Numbered from the stretch's first letter, positions 1 to 12,196 are shown. The stretch is 64,000 bases of DNA from Hyparrhenia diplandra (GCA_015847255.1 JADLZK010007821.1:434001-498000), one strand, 5' to 3'. Numbers and translations: made by a program. Notes: generated by a model not told the origin, from the sequence alone.

Positions 1-123
1 TTTTAGTAAATCCACCTTATTGTGATCAACATCAGTTTTGTCTGTGCCCAACTTCCTGTAGTTAGATCTTTTCCTAAATCAGAAAAACACGAGAAACCCT
101 AGCTGCCGCCGCCGCCGCCGCCG
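1..123 (+). promoter_or_regulatory. Upstream region and 5' UTR of the CDC48C-like gene
   Basis: Only 123 bases of upstream sequence are inside the window, so most of the promoter lies outside. Bases about 103-123 are a short GCC trinucleotide repeat running into the ATG at 124, a common feature of grass 5' UTRs. No convincing TATA box is visible here. Confidence 0.5.
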
Positions 124-3100
124 ATGGGTAAACGACCGCGTTACGCTGCCCCCGGCCGGTTACACTCGACTTCCTCCGTCTGTACCATTCGCCGCCTCAT
201 ACAGGACGGTGACCTGGCCGTCCCCGGCTCCTCTGCGGAGGACGTCGCCCACACTCTCCGCAACCACAGCCCCGAGCTCCGCCGCAAGAAGCTCAAACCC
301 TTCACGGCAGCCGTCCGCCGCGTCCTATCCACCATCCCCTCTCCATCCTCTGACTTCGAAAACGATGACGACTCCGCCTGCCGCCGTCGACACCAAGGTG
401 CCCACGCCACCATCTCCTCCACCACCTCTCTCTCGGACGAATCCGCCCACCCGCCGCCTCCACCCCTATTTCGATGCCACCAAGACCATGCTTCGCTCCC
501 AGTACGCCTCGCATTCGTCCAGACAGAACCAGGGCACCAACCAGCAGCTGGAGATCGAGATGACCACTGAGAAGGCTCGCCGCCTCGTCACATCTGATTG
601 TGGAGGCGGCGGTGACGATGCCAAGCCAGAGGCTCCGGTCTCCGAAGGAGTGGTCAATGGGGACAAGGGGCCGAGTTTTGCTGATCTCGGCGGGATGGAG
701 CAGGTGTTAGAGCAGCTTCTGGTAGAAGTGGTGGTGCCCCTGTGCAATCCGGAGCTGCCGCATTACCTTGGGGTTAGGCCTGTTGCTGGGCTACTGCTGC
801 ATGGACCGCCAGGTTGCGGGAAGACCACCCTTGCACATGCCATTGCCAATGAGACTGGTGTGCCGTTCTACAAGATCTCAGCCCCAGATATCGTGTCTGG
901 AATATCTGGTATGTTTTCTGACACTTGCATCACAGTTGAAAAATTCCGATGCTACTTATTTGGACAAAGTCCCATATCATTTGCATTGTGATGCATGAAT
1001 AGTACACTGAAAAGGTTGATACCTTCAATCCGGCTGTAATCATGAAATCATTATCTTTCTGAATATCTGCTGAAGGATATGCAGTTTTTGTCCCTCAACT
1101 TGTGTCCATGGTCTCATGCTCCTGATAGATAAAGTTGTGTGTCAATATTGTTCATGCGGAACACATCACACATAATGCTTGTGTTCTTGCAGGAGGTTCT
1201 GAAGAAAACATCAGGAGCTTATTTCAGAAGGCATATAGGACTGCTCCCTCAATTGTATTCATAGATGAGATAGATGCAATTGCATCCAAGAGGGAGACTC
1301 TGCAACGAGAGATGGAGCGACGAATAGTTACCCAGTTGATGACATGCATGGATGAATTCCACCAGAATATTGGTGGTGATGGTTCTGATGCCGATTCATC
1401 TGAAAAGAAACCAGGTTATGTTATTGTCATTGGAGCTACAAATAGGCCTGATGCTGTGGATCAAGCTCTTCGAAGGCCAGGAAGATTTGATCGAGAGATA
1501 TATCTTGGGGTTCCAGATGTGAATTCAAGGAAACAAATACTGATGATGCTTGCTCGGAAGCTTCGACTTGAAGGCCAATTTGACTTTTTAAAGATAGCAA
1601 GGGCCACAGCAGGTTTTGTTGGTGCTGACTTGAAAGCATTAGTCAATAATGCAGGGTATCTGGCAATGAAGAGAATAATTAATAAAAGAAGAGCTCAGTA
1701 TTGTTGTGAGGTAAAGGGAAAATGGTGGAAGCAGCAGTCTTGGGATGCAGGGGAGATGGAGAGTGGATATGTTACCATGAACGACTTTGAGGTAATACCT
1801 TTTACATATAGAACTCACGCCAAGAATCCTGTTTTAGTTAACCCATTGCAAGCTGGATTTAGTTTGTAGCTTGATCTGTTTCCATAAAAATCTATGTAAT
1901 TTTCTCTCCACTATTAACTTTCTGTTGTTTAAGATGATAAATTTTGCAATATTGAAACAGATTGATACCTTTTCCTTCCCAGCTGCGTTCATGTACTGTA
2001 GCCACCAGTTTCTCACCAACTTGCTTCTGCTATTGGAGTTTTTATAGATTATTGTGGACTATACAATTTAAAATTACATATGCATTTTCAGTTCTCATGC
2101 TTTTCTTTTCTCTCTCTGAATTGATTCACTTTACTTGCTGAAGGAAGCAACAAAACTGGTCCAGCCCTCTTTGAGGAGGGAAGGATTTTCTTTCGTTCCT
2201 GATGTCACGTGGGATGATGTTGGAGGTCTTGATTCATTGAGGAAAGAGTTTCACCGCTACATAAGATGTATTAAGAGCCCTGAAGATTGTGATGTGAGTT
2301 ATGTTGCACTAACAATCCCATCGGAATTTTTACTCTTGTTGGCATGGTGCCTTTAGTGTCTGGCACATTTTGCACTTCAGAACTGAACTACAGACATCTA
2401 TAGTGTTTATTTGCAATACTTTGTAATATCTATAAATCTTTCATAAAGTAATGCGTAGTTTTGTTCCATGTCTAAGGTATTTGGAGTGAGCATGCAAGAT
2501 GGATTCCTGCTGTTTGGACCTCCGGGTTGTGGTAAAACACTCATAGCAAAAAGCAGTGGCACATGAGGCAGGGGCTAATTTTATTCATATTAAGGTAACT
2601 GGTGTTTGCCTTTCCATTTTTTCACCTTATCAAGTTCACACAAATAATCCTAACATAACTCTTCTTCTGGAACCAGGGGCCTGGGTTATTGAACAAGTAT
2701 GTTGGGGAGAGTGAATCAGAAATTAGGAAAATATTCAACCGAGCACGTACGAACGCCCCATGCATTGTATTTTTTGATGAGGTAAGGGATTTTGTGTAGC
2801 TGTCTTTACTATATATTATGTTCAGGTAAAATATGTGTCAAACGCTTTTTAACAAGTAGGGATGCTTCATGTGCTGGGTGTGAAACTGTTTTTATACATA
2901 TAATTCAAGTGTTTATCCCCTTTCATTTGACAGGTAGATGCATTGACAACAAAAAGAGGTAAAAAGAGGGGGTTGGGTTGTTGAACGACTCCTAAACCAG
3001 GTTTGAATTCTTTGGAACATTCTCAAAACCTTTTTGTTTTCCTTGCCATTGCTTTTCTGATGTTTGTTATCTGGCTCTTCTGCCTGCAGTTACTCGTTGA

Positions 3101-3932
3101 ACTTGATGGTGCTGGTCAGCGGAAAGGTGTCTATGTGATAGGAGCTACAAACAGGTAACTATCAGCTTCTAATGCACCTTTTTTTGTACACATTTAACCC
3201 TGAATGGAATGCCAATAACTGTAGCCCCTTTCTGATGCAGAATTGATATGATAGATGATGCTATCCTACGGCCTGGTAGATTCGGGAAGAAACATTATGT
3301 ACCTTTACCTGGTGCTCGCGAAAGGGTTTCAATATTAAAGGCACTAGCTCAACGCACACCCGTCTCATCAACTGTTGATTTGGATGTGTTGGCACTTCGA
3401 GATGAGTGCAGCAATCTCACTGGTGCCGACCTAGCATCACTGGTAATTTATGTGATATCGTGTCAAATAGACCTCTGTTTGAATTTGCCCACAGGTGCAT
3501 TAGTGAAGTTTATAAAAATGCAGATTCTTTTTGGCTCTCAGGAATGCATTCTGGCTAATAAGTGTTGTAATAATTGCAGCACTCTTCTGTGTGATGACAA
3601 TTGATGATTTTAGAACATGCAAGAAATGGAACTAACATGCTTTTTTCATCAGGTGGATGAGGCAGCCATGTTAGCTATGGAAGAGAGATGGAAAATCCTT
3701 GATAGTGAGGCATCAGTGAGTCCATCTTGTCTGATTGAGCTATCACACTTTGAACAAGCCTTATCGAAGGTGAAGCCATCAGTATCCAAAAGGTATGTGC
3801 AGGATGACATCTTGCTAATCTCTGTTGACCATTGTGACATATCAGCTGATTTCATCCATGGCTCTTTCCTCTTGGTTACAGCAAAGGAAACATTATGAGA
3901 AATTGCGCAAGAAATACTTGTCAACAACCTGA
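124..3932 (+). CDS. CDC48C: NVL/CDC48C-type double AAA+ ATPase, ten exons, frame broken in three places
   Basis: Homologue of plant CDC48C / animal NVL, a nuclear tandem AAA+ ATPase of the Cdc48 family linked to late 60S ribosome assembly. Inferred exons: 124-908, 1193-1791, 2144-2293, 2477-2594, 2677-2781, 2934-3000, 3090-3154, 3241-3442, 3653-3792, 3887-3932, all with GT-AG introns. The last acceptor is the second AG of a pair, which restores frame to the TGA at 3930. D1 has Walker A GPPGCGKT (about 803-826), Walker B VFIDEIDA (about 1255) and GATNRPD with RRPGRFD. D2 has a second GPPGCGKT (2516-2539), Walker B FFDEVDA across the exon 5/6 junction, and LRPGRFGKK. The N-terminus has the basic NVL-type helix region. 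Three one-base excesses break the frame: about 460-475 in exon 1, the A5 run at 2548-2552 in exon 4, and about 2955-2970 in exon 6. The start was chosen because 124 is the first ATG after the GCC repeat and begins the conserved N-terminus. Family assignment is firm; whether the gene works is open. Confidence 0.85.
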
Positions 3933-4372
3933 TCAGATCACCATACATCCATCTTGTATGTGTGTGTGGCACAAACTATGCCATCGCTGCCTATGAAAAT
4001 GGTTCTGCTGGCACTGCAGATGCTAATTTAAGTCTTGGTTTTCCTTATTTGTACTTGTACTGTCTTCACCTACTAGATTTTTTTTAACGACTACAAATTT
4101 GTGCATTACAATCATGCTCGAAATATATTGATAAACCATATACCAGACAGGCCGAGAGGCTTATTTTATTCTATCAGCGCAGATTTCATCTTAGGTCATC
4201 ATCAATAAATCCTATGTTCAAGATTAGAAACAGAGTCCAGAACTCGATGGGTGAGTAAAGAACACGAGGGGTCACAGGTTAATTTGCACGTCGAGGAGGT
4301 TGCGCCGATTAAACTTCTTCAACTTGCGCCGCCCGCCGTCGTGTTTGGACGTCCGATCCATCACAATTCACA
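3933..4372 (+). other. 3' flank of the CDC48C-like gene
   Basis: AT-rich non-coding DNA. An AATAAA at 4204-4209 is a plausible polyadenylation signal for the preceding gene, giving a 3' UTR of roughly 280-300 bases. Nothing else is recognised before the MATH fragment. Confidence 0.4.
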
Positions 4373-4830
4373 AATGGCGTCGTCGACGTGCCTGGCGCCG
4401 CCGTGCACCGTCCGCGGGGGACGCACCAGTTCGAGATCGTCGGGTACAGCCTCATCAAGGGCTTCGTTGCGGCGAGTACGCAGTCGGGCTCGTTCGCCGT
4501 CGGCGGCTACCAGTGGACCGTCCGCTTCTACCCGGGCGCTTCTCTGCAGCGCACCGTCCGTGCGTGTTGGCGTTCCTCAAGCTCACGAGCAAGAACACGC
4601 CACGGCGTGGGCGCCCTACGACCTGGCGCCTCGTCGACCGCGTCATGGGGCTGTCCCCTCCGTGCACCGCGCGGCAGATCGAGCCCGTCGTGATCGTCTA
4701 CTCGGTGCCGCCGCCGCCGCCCGGCAAGTGCAAGAGCAAGCGTGGTGCCCGCGCGTTCATGCAGCGCAGCGAGCTGGAAGCGTCGGCGTACCTACGCGAC
4801 GACCGGCTCACGATCGAGTGCGTCACCTAG
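4373..4830 (+). pseudogene. Broken MATH-domain (MATH-BTB family) gene
   Basis: MATH domains of grass MATH-BTB proteins recruit substrates to CUL3 ubiquitin ligases. The domain is visible in two frames. The N-terminal half contains HQFEIVGYSLIKG and SFAVGGYQWTVRFYPG (about 4425-4535). The C-terminal half contains AFLKLTSKN, RSELEASAYLRDD and LTIECVT (about 4568-4830). The ATG at 4373 enters the first part only through a one-base shift near a G5 run at about 4417, and the halves are joined by another break near 4550-4570. A stop follows ECVT at once, so the BTB domain expected next is absent and the following sequence is unrelated low-complexity DNA. A MATH-only protein is possible, but two frame breaks favour a pseudogene. 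MATH pieces recur at 28.1-28.5 kb. Confidence 0.7.
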
Positions 4831-5717
4831 TTTTTTGAACCGGACCGGAGGTCGAACCGGTGAGACCTTCGGTTCAATGGTTCATTGGTCCAACCGTTTA
4901 GAACCGTTTGAACCGCCAGTCCGATAAGAATGGACCGTTTCATCGAACCGGTCACAAATACTTTGAACCGGTGTGTATATATATATGATTTAATTAATAA
5001 TTGACATTCAAGCAATACATATATAATATATAATTGACTGATGACAGATGCAACAACACAATTTAATTGTACCACGGCCTCACAGCTCACACATGAAAAT
5101 ATCGCCATATAGCATGACATTGTCTGAAAATTCAAAATACGAAGTGTGTGATTTAACACAAGGTTCATCTTCACACTGACACACACAGCCATAAGGTTCA
5201 CAGCAACATAGTCTCACAATGACAGGTTCATAAATTCAAATATAAAAATTAACCAGTTCTGGACATTGCTTATATAATCTAGAGCCAAATGAATTGGTTA
5301 GATGGAATGGAACAGAGCATGAAAAGCAAATGAATTGGTAAATGGAATGGAACAAAGCAGATCAGTAGAGCCGTGGGGAAACAAACAGAGGCACCCAATC
5401 CTCACCATTAGCAACCATTCTCTGATTCATGCCTTCAACAATCAGCACCTTGGAGTCTTGGACGGACCAGAGCATATCAGCAGAGCCAAGGTCTCGCTCC
5501 CGCCCGCCGCGGCGCCGTTCATGGCCGTAGCTCCGCCCGCCGCGCTGCCAAAGCACAGCACAGCGCCGCGGCGCCGCCACCGGATACAGCTCCGCCGCCT
5601 CGCCCCGACCGCCCGGCGCCGCCGCCCGGATACAGCTCGACGCCTCTTCCACGACCGCCGCGGCCGTCTAGCTCGGAGCCCCGGACACCGCCGCCCGTGA
5701 CATCGAAACCACAAGGG
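4831..5717. other. Intergenic: GAACCGG-rich repeat, then AT-rich and GC-rich spacer
   Basis: Bases about 4838-4970 carry several GAACCGG/CCGGTTC words, as in grass DNA-transposon ends, but no paired terminal repeat was found. Bases 4975-5330 are AT-rich. Bases 5490-5700 are GC-rich with open frames on both strands that show no domain; they look like composition effects or the 5' exon of the fragment that follows. Confidence 0.3.
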
Positions 5718-6092
5718 CACTTCTTCATCTAATGTCGAAGCTAAAGATCCTTTGTTTGCTGAGTTTGCCAAAGATGACTTCAAGTTTCTGCGGAGGGCTA
5801 AAAAGCGTATTAGCTCTCGTACTCGGTCGCTATGCAAGAAATATTTTGACCAATATTGGCATGTGAGTGGTGGGGAGCATTGCTTTGAGAAGGTGAAGAA
5901 AAGATGGAAGCAGTAAGTGGTTTTTCTCGCCTTTTTGCTTGTTCTTTGTGATTTCTGTTACGTTGTTTTCTTCCTTCTAAATTTTGATAGATTGAGATTG
6001 AATATATGCAGGAAGAAGAGAAGAGAAAGAAGCGTATAGAGGAGGAGGCTCTCGGGGCTCGAGATGATGATGTTCGTGAGAGGGACTTGTAG
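5718..6092 (+). pseudogene. Unidentified coding-like fragment, two putative exons
   Basis: I do not recognise this family. One frame runs from about 5718 to a TAA at 5914 and encodes a lysine/phenylalanine-rich peptide containing KDPLFAEFAKDDFKFLRR and CKKYFDQYWHVSGG. The TAA overlaps a strong splice-donor word (GTAAGT at 5913). After an AT-rich gap an AG at about 6011 precedes a charged segment (KRKKRIEEEALGARDDD) ending at a TAG near 6090. The donor and acceptor phases do not join the two frames directly, so this is either a broken two-exon gene or the end of a transposon ORF. No start codon can be chosen with confidence. Confidence 0.3.
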
Positions 6093-6617
6093 ATGTAGAT
6101 GTAGTTCTTCTTAGGTTTTTATTTTTGAGTGATTTGGTGAGGAAACTTTTGTAAGTTAAGTTAATACTTGGTGATGTTTTTAACTAAGATCCATCCCGCG
6201 CAGGTGTTTCGAGCTGAAGCCTACGCAGGATGTTGCCACTATTATGCCTTTGATGATAGCTAGAGGAAATTACGTGTTTGAACCTTCGAATTTTTGGAAT
6301 GTCGAGAATCTGTTGGTGAAGTAGATATTGATTCCTTTGTTGGAAGAAAACTTGAAGGTTTAAAAATTAACTATGGAAAACCTCGAGTTGTTGATTTTAG
6401 TAACTTTACAATGTGTGAGATGATATTTAATTTGATGAAAAGTTGTATTTTGGAAAAGTTGTGTTTTGAAAAAGTTGTGTTTTTTATTTTTGTTTAGTCG
6501 TCGGGGCTCAAGTGCTTCTCCGAATTATCTTTCCGAGGATGTTTTGAGGCAAGAAGTGGACAATATAGTTAACGAGGCTTTGGAAGAACTTTTGGTGGAA
6601 GTTAAAATTTTTTTTTT
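6093..6617. other. Undefined junction zone left of the gypsy element
   Basis: This stretch lies between the unidentified fragment and the tandem array. A short plus-strand open stretch near 6500-6610 contains EDVLRQEVDNIVNEALEELL, which I cannot assign. The 3' LTR of the minus-strand gypsy element would be expected here, but no copy of the right-hand LTR is visible. Confidence 0.3.
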
Positions 6618-7163
6618 GCGAAGGTGTAGCGACAAACTTTGCTTACAAAGTTGAAAAATTTTTCTTTAGGAATTGAAAACGTCGTCCCCTTTTCTTTTTT
6701 TGCGAAGGTGGGGCGACAAACTTCGCTACGGTTGAAAATTTTCCCTTAGGAATTGAAAACGTCGTCCCCTTTTCTTTTTTGCGAAAGTGGAGTGACAAAC
6801 TTCGCTACGAAGTTGAAATTTTTCCCCTTAGGAATTGAAAACGTCGTCCCCTTTTTCTTTTTGCGAAGGTGGAGCGACAAACTTCATTTGAAGTTGAAAT
6901 TTTTCCCTTAGGAATTGAAAAACGTCGTCCCCTTTTTTTTTTTTTGCGAAGGTGGGGCGACAAACTTCGCTACGAAGTTGAAATTTTTCCCTTAGGGATT
7001 GAAAACGTCGTCCCCTTTTTTTCTTTTTGCGAAGGTGGGCGACAAACTTCGTTTCACGAAGTTGAAATTTTTCCCTTAGAATTGAAAACGCCGTCCCCTT
7101 TTTTCTTTTTTGCGAAGGTGGAGCGACAAACTTCGTTTCGAAGTTGAAATTTTTCCCTTTAGA
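6618..7163 (-). repeat. Seven-unit tandem array, about 79-86 bp per unit
   Basis: Units begin with GCGAAGGTGGAGCGACAAAC-type sequence near 6618, 6701, 6780, 6866, 6947, 7029 and 7115. Each continues through an AAGTTGAAATTTTTCCC block, a GAATTGAAAACGTCGTCCCC block and a T-run. Units differ mainly in T-run length and by a few bases in the middle. Tandem arrays at the 3' side of integrase are typical of Tat-lineage Ty3/gypsy elements, and this array sits at that position in the minus-strand element on its right. Confidence 0.8.
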
Positions 7164-7702
7164 AAATCGTAGGTAGTAATTTTTGAAAATTGCACCTACT
7201 TTTTGTTTTATTCGCCGATGTAAGAATGTTATGTTCTTCGGTGTTTGTTTTTATGAATTGACATAAAATGTAAAGGAACATAAAATGTAAAGGTAGCCAT
7301 GGTTGGGGAAACTACGTTCTCATTTATATTGATATGAGAATTTACAATAGAGAGCGCCTCGTTAAAAATCACTCACCCTACGAAGGGCTTCCCCGAGTGG
7401 AAAAAGAGTGCAGCTCTTTTACAATTAAAATGTAAACTTTGCTTGAAAGTAAATGATCTTTGCTATCTATTTACATATTCACAAGAGAAGCTCTTATCTT
7501 CTAAGGATAGTACTTACGAAGGTCTTGGATATTCCATGTGTGGCTCAACTCCTCTCCCTTCAAGGTTTCCAAGTGATATGATCTGGCTTGTTTGATTTTG
7601 AGATGATGAATGGTCCTTCCCATTTTTGCTGGAATTTTCCTTTGTGTCTTCATTTCTTTTTCTTTTGAGTACGAAATCTCCCGGCTGAAGAGTTCTCTTC
7701 GA

Positions 7703-8660
7703 TTACTTTTTATTGTACCATCTCGCTTGTTTCTCGCTTGATACTTGCTTAAGTTCTGCGTAGGCTTCGTTTCTTTCTTCTTCGAGTAAGTCTTTGCTTG
7801 TCTTTAAATCTTCTTCGCTTATCATTTGTACATTAGGTCTTGGACCTTCGTCTTGAAGTTCTTCCCGAGTCATAGCTTCTTCTCCATATAGGAGTGCGAA
7901 TGGTGAAAACTTTGTAGATCTTGTGGTTGTCGTGTTGTGACTCCAAACTATTATTGGGAGTTCTTCGATCCACTTTCCCTTTGGTAATCCCACAAGATTT
8001 CTTGATATTCCGGTGCGATTATTCTATTTGCTCTTTCAACTCGCCCGTTTGATTGCGGATGTTTTCTTGATGCGAAGCATAGTTGGATTCCAAGATTTGT
8101 ACAATATTCTCCGAAATCCTCGCTATCAAAGCGTGTTCCATTGTCTAAGGTGATGTGTCTTGGGACTCCAAATCTGCGAGATGATATTTTGCCATAAAAA
8201 CTTTTTCATTGTTGCCGAGGACATGTTTGTTCTTCGGCTTCGCCTCAACCCATTTTGTGAAGTAATCAATCGCTACCATCGCTGCGTATTTGAAGTTCCC
8301 TTGAGTTTGTGGTAACTTTCCAATTATGTCAATTCCCCCATCTTGCTAACGGCCAAGCTGGTTCTATTTGTTGAATTGGGTTTGTTTGGTGCATGTGTCT
8401 TGTTTGCTGAAATTTGACAATTGTGCAAGTCTTGATTATTTCCTTGCTATCTTTTTTGAGTCAAGTACAAAAAAACCTTGTCCGAAGGCCTTCCCGCCGA
8501 TTGACCTTGGTCCGGCATGAATTCCGCGGGTTCCTTTGTGAATTTCTTGTAATATTTCCTTTCCTTCTTCGCTTGAAACACATTTTAGCAATGGTTCGCA
8601 TGTGCCATGCTTGTAAAGTTGATCATTGATGATTTTGTAATTCCTTGTTTTGTGCCTCAT
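7703..8660 (-). pseudogene. Integrase remnant of the Tat-type element
   Basis: Two blocks are legible. The upstream block (8660-8436) has LYKHGTCEPLLKCVSSEEG and a GTRGIHAG-like HHCC-region segment typical of integrase N-termini. The downstream block (7993-7703) has PIIVWSHNTTTTRST and FSPFALLYGEEA, the conserved C-terminal part of the catalytic core. The DDE centre lies in the disrupted stretch between and is not continuous in any frame. Confidence 0.7.
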
Positions 8661-8662
8661 TC

Positions 8663-8950
8663 TTACTTCATCAACTTCACTTTACGGTTCATAAAATCCA
8701 TTTGAAAAGCTATTATTGGTGATCTCCAATCTTCGCCTTCTATTATGTGAATATTTCTTGGTTCTTCCATCTTTGCTTGAATTGATGATTCGATAATACT
8801 TGGTAGAACACATTTGGTGGTAGCTTGATTTTTAAATGCGGCTTTTACAATTGTGTCTGCTTCTTCATTGTTTGTTCTTGAGATGCTTCTTAATGTGAAA
8901 CCTTCAAAGTGCCTTTCCCGATCTCTTAAATGTTGTAGATATCTTGCCAA
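8663..8950 (-). pseudogene. Second (archaeal-type) RNase H remnant
   Basis: Encodes ARYLQHLRDRERHFEGF, then LRSISRTNNEEADTIVKAA, the C-terminal signature of the additional RNase H carried by Tat-lineage gypsy elements between pol RNase H and integrase. It is open for 95 codons but lacks the N-terminal catalytic strand in the same frame. Confidence 0.65.
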
Positions 8951-9290
8951 CTCGGGGTCTTTTGCTTTGTAACTTTTTTTCTATATGCGGCTACAACTTG
9001 TGAATCTGTTTTGATCGGTAATTTTGATTCCCATTGCTCTTGCCTTGCGAAGCCCTAGTAGTATCTTGTTTCATATTCTACGATGTTGTTTGTACATTTG
9101 AACTCCAATCTTCTTTGCATATCTCATTTTTACTCCCGGAAGAAGTTATGATTGCGCCACTCCGCGCCTCGAGGAGCCCCCATGCACCATCACAATTGAT
9201 TGTCCATTCTTGACAAATCATTGTCCATTCTTGGGCTTCTTTTTTGTTCTTCTAAATTTGTAGTTGGAGTCCAATCTGCAACAAAGTCTG

Positions 9291-9614
9291 CTAGAACTTG
9301 TGACTTGATAGCTGTTCTTTTTCAAATTCTATGTAATATTGAGATATTTTCGCTGCCCATTTTCCCAATCTTCCGATGATTTGGTACTTTGAAGAACATC
9401 TTTGAGGGGATGATTTGTTGGTATTTTGACTTTGTGTGCTTGAAAATAGTGTTTCAGTTTTTCTTGTTGCCATTAGGACTGCATATGCTATCTTCTCGAT
9501 CTCTGAATAATATATCTTCGAACCCGAGAGAGCTTCGGATACAAAGTATATTGGCCGCTGTTTCTTGATGTGCTCTTCTATATTTTCTTGCACTAATATC
9601 GCACTTCTTTGCAT
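9291..9614 (-). pseudogene. RNase H remnant of pol
   Basis: Contains PIYFVSEALSGSKIYYSEIEK, the segment of Ty3/gypsy RNase H in which resolved host-strand substrates are bound, followed by AYAVLMATRK. It is truncated relative to a full domain and followed by frame breaks. Confidence 0.7.
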
Positions 9615-9828
9615 TCTTTGATCTTTGAGATGTATAACAACAATTCTTCTTGTGGACTTGGGCTTGCCAAAGTTGTTGGATTTGATAGATATTTCTTTAT
9701 CTCTTCAAAGGCCTTTTTTTGCTCTTCTCCCCATCACGAAGGTCTTGTTTGAGTTTTTAATGCTTGGAAGATTGGGAAACTTTTTCGGTGACTTTGATAT
9801 AAATCTGTTTAGCGAAGCCAATCTTAGG

Positions 9829-10703
9829 TTAGTTTTTTGAATGTCTTTGATGCTTTTGGAACTTGTGTTTCCATCTTTGCTTTGACCTTCTCTGGATTTG
9901 GGTCGATTCCTTTTGATGATACAACACATACCAGAATTTTGCCTTTCGACCCGAAGGTGCATTTTTCTCGGATTGAGCTTTAAGTTTGCTTTTCCGAAGA
10001 TTAGAGAAGGTTTCTTTGAGATCTTCGATGTGCTCCTCTCTTTTCTTGCTTTTTACAATTACATCATCAACATATGCGAGTAAATTTTTCCCCAATTTAT
10101 CTTTTCGATCTTGTTGAAGTCATTCGATGAAACTTGATCCGCATTACGGAAGCCCCTCAGCCATTCTTTGGAAACAATATGTTCCAAACGGAGTGATGAA
10201 ACTTATTTTTCTTCGTCTTCTTTATTCATCCAAATTTGATGATAACTCGAGAAACAATCCAGAAACTTAACATTTCACTTCCCGCCGCTTGGTCAACTAA
10301 TGTGTCAATTCTTGGTAGTGGGAAGTTGTCTTTTTGGGCAGCTTTGTTTAAATCGCGTGAAATCGATGCACATTCTCGATTTCAAGTTCTTTTCCTGACC
10401 ATGACTATGTTTGCAAGCCATGTTGTGAATCTTACTTCTCTTATGACCTTCGCGTCTAATAGCCTTTGTACTTTGGCTTTTGCAAAGAATTGTTCCGTCT
10501 TGAAAGTTTTCTTAACTTCGCTTCTTTGGTTTGTAACTTGGGTCAATGTTTAGTTTGTGTTTGATGATGTCTCTGGCGACTCCTTCTAAATCTTTTTGCC
10601 GACCGGCGAAGACGTCTTGATTGATTCTCAAGAAGTTTATAAGGTTCTTTTCTTCTTCTTCGTTGAGATCATTTGCGATGATCACTTTTCTCGTCAGTAG
10701 CAT
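9829..10703 (-). pseudogene. Reverse transcriptase remnant
   Basis: The catalytic-motif block LLAYVDDVIVKS is readable near 10,090-10,050 and is followed by HIEDLKETFSNLRK, both standard for Ty3/gypsy RT. The upstream part (10,703-10,512, with FLRINQDVFAG) is the segment preceding RT fingers. The middle is broken by shifts and stops. Confidence 0.75.
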
Positions 10704-10794
10704 CGGATCTAGCGGAACTTCTTTTGTTTCTTTTTTGTTGCAAATCTTCGCTTTCTTCTCAAGCCTCGCATTTTCTTTTTCTTCTTGCTCTTCT

Positions 10795-11277
10795 TCATCT
10801 TCGATGTTGAGGATATTTCTTTGAGCTGGTCTTGAATCTTTTTCTATACATCTTGCTTCTGTTTGATCTCCATGAATTGCAATTATTCCGTTGATTCTTT
10901 GGGATTTTCATGCAAAGATATGAGTAGTGGATTGCTGCTTCAAATGCGTTGAGACTTCCTCTTCCAAATATTGCATTGTATTGGCCGTGCACTTCAACAA
11001 CATCGAATGCAATTTGTTCTGTTCTTGCATTGTTCACATGTCCCAAATGATACGGCAACACAATTCTTCTAATTGAATTTATTCTTCGCCTCCAAATCCA
11101 ACCAATGGATATTCTGCCCTCCCCGGGCTTTTTCTCGTCGATTTGCATTGCATTTAGAGTTTTTGCGAAGAGGATATCTGGCGAACTTCCTCCATCAACC
11201 AGAATTTTTTTGTTCTTGACCATCCTTCTATGTTTGCCTCGATGACCATGGCATCCATATGAGTCTTTTAGCTTCAT
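10795..11277 (-). pseudogene. Aspartic protease remnant
   Basis: Contains ILVDGGSSPDILFAKTL. The VDGGSS word stands where retroelement proteases have the DT/SGA-type active-site loop; in Tat elements it is commonly D-G-S/G-S. It continues through FGRGSLNAFEAAIHYSYLCMK, the usual protease C-terminal stretch. Confidence 0.7.
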
Positions 11278-12196
11278 GTCTTTCTCTCAGTAAATGTTAT
11301 TGGTTGATGTGACCACTTCGTCTTTTTGTATGGACCTTCCATTGAAATTGAATTTATTCTTCGAAGTAGTTTCTTCTTTCATTGTTTGTTTCATATTCCA
11401 TCTTTTGTTTCCTCCCCGAAATCGTCAATACGCCTCTGCTTGGCATTATTGTATTGACTCGCCGAGGTGGCCGGAGAATTGTTGCCTTGATTGATTGCGG
11501 GATTATTTGTTCTTGATGCTAGGTTGCTGAATTGGCATTTGTCCCCATGGTATTGCAGCCAAAGGTTGACAATTGTAAATTGGTGGAGGTCCCGGTAATG
11601 CTTGATGCGAAGGTCCTGAATTCGTATGGGGATTATACCCTTGGTTGTAACATCCTTGGCTCTGTAGAGAATTTGATTGACTTAAAAAGTTTATTGTCTT
11701 CGACTTTGCATGCTTTTGCTTTCTTGTTGGACTTCGTCAATGCTTTTCTTTATTCCGGGCACATTTTTGAAGTATGGCCAGCCCCTTTGCCATGTACAAG
11801 GCAAAACATTTCTTCGGGCTTTAAAGGTCTTCGCTCACCAAATCTTGTTTGATTGAAACCTCCTCGTAATTGTTGTTAACGCCTCTGTTTTGATATTGGC
11901 TTCGCTGGTCTTGGCCTTGCTGGTCATTGTTGAATGCATTTTCTCCACTTTGTTCGTTGTTAATTTGGTTCACGCGCGTTGTGATGGTTGATACTGATAT
12001 TGCCTTCGCTCAAAGTTTGGAGTTTTGTATTGATTGAATTGATGGTTGGCCTTCGCTTGATTTCTTTCAAAGTTTTCTTCTTCAATTCTTTTTCTGTAGT
12101 CATCATCGGATTTTGCATATTTCTGGAATTCTTCATAGAGTTGAGCGACTGTTTTTGGCCTTTCTCTTTTTAGATGTGATGATAGTTGACTTGCTC

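Noticed and set aside
6618..7163. CRISPR-like reading of the repeat array
   Set aside because: Units are contiguous without unique spacers and the DNA is from a plant nuclear genome.
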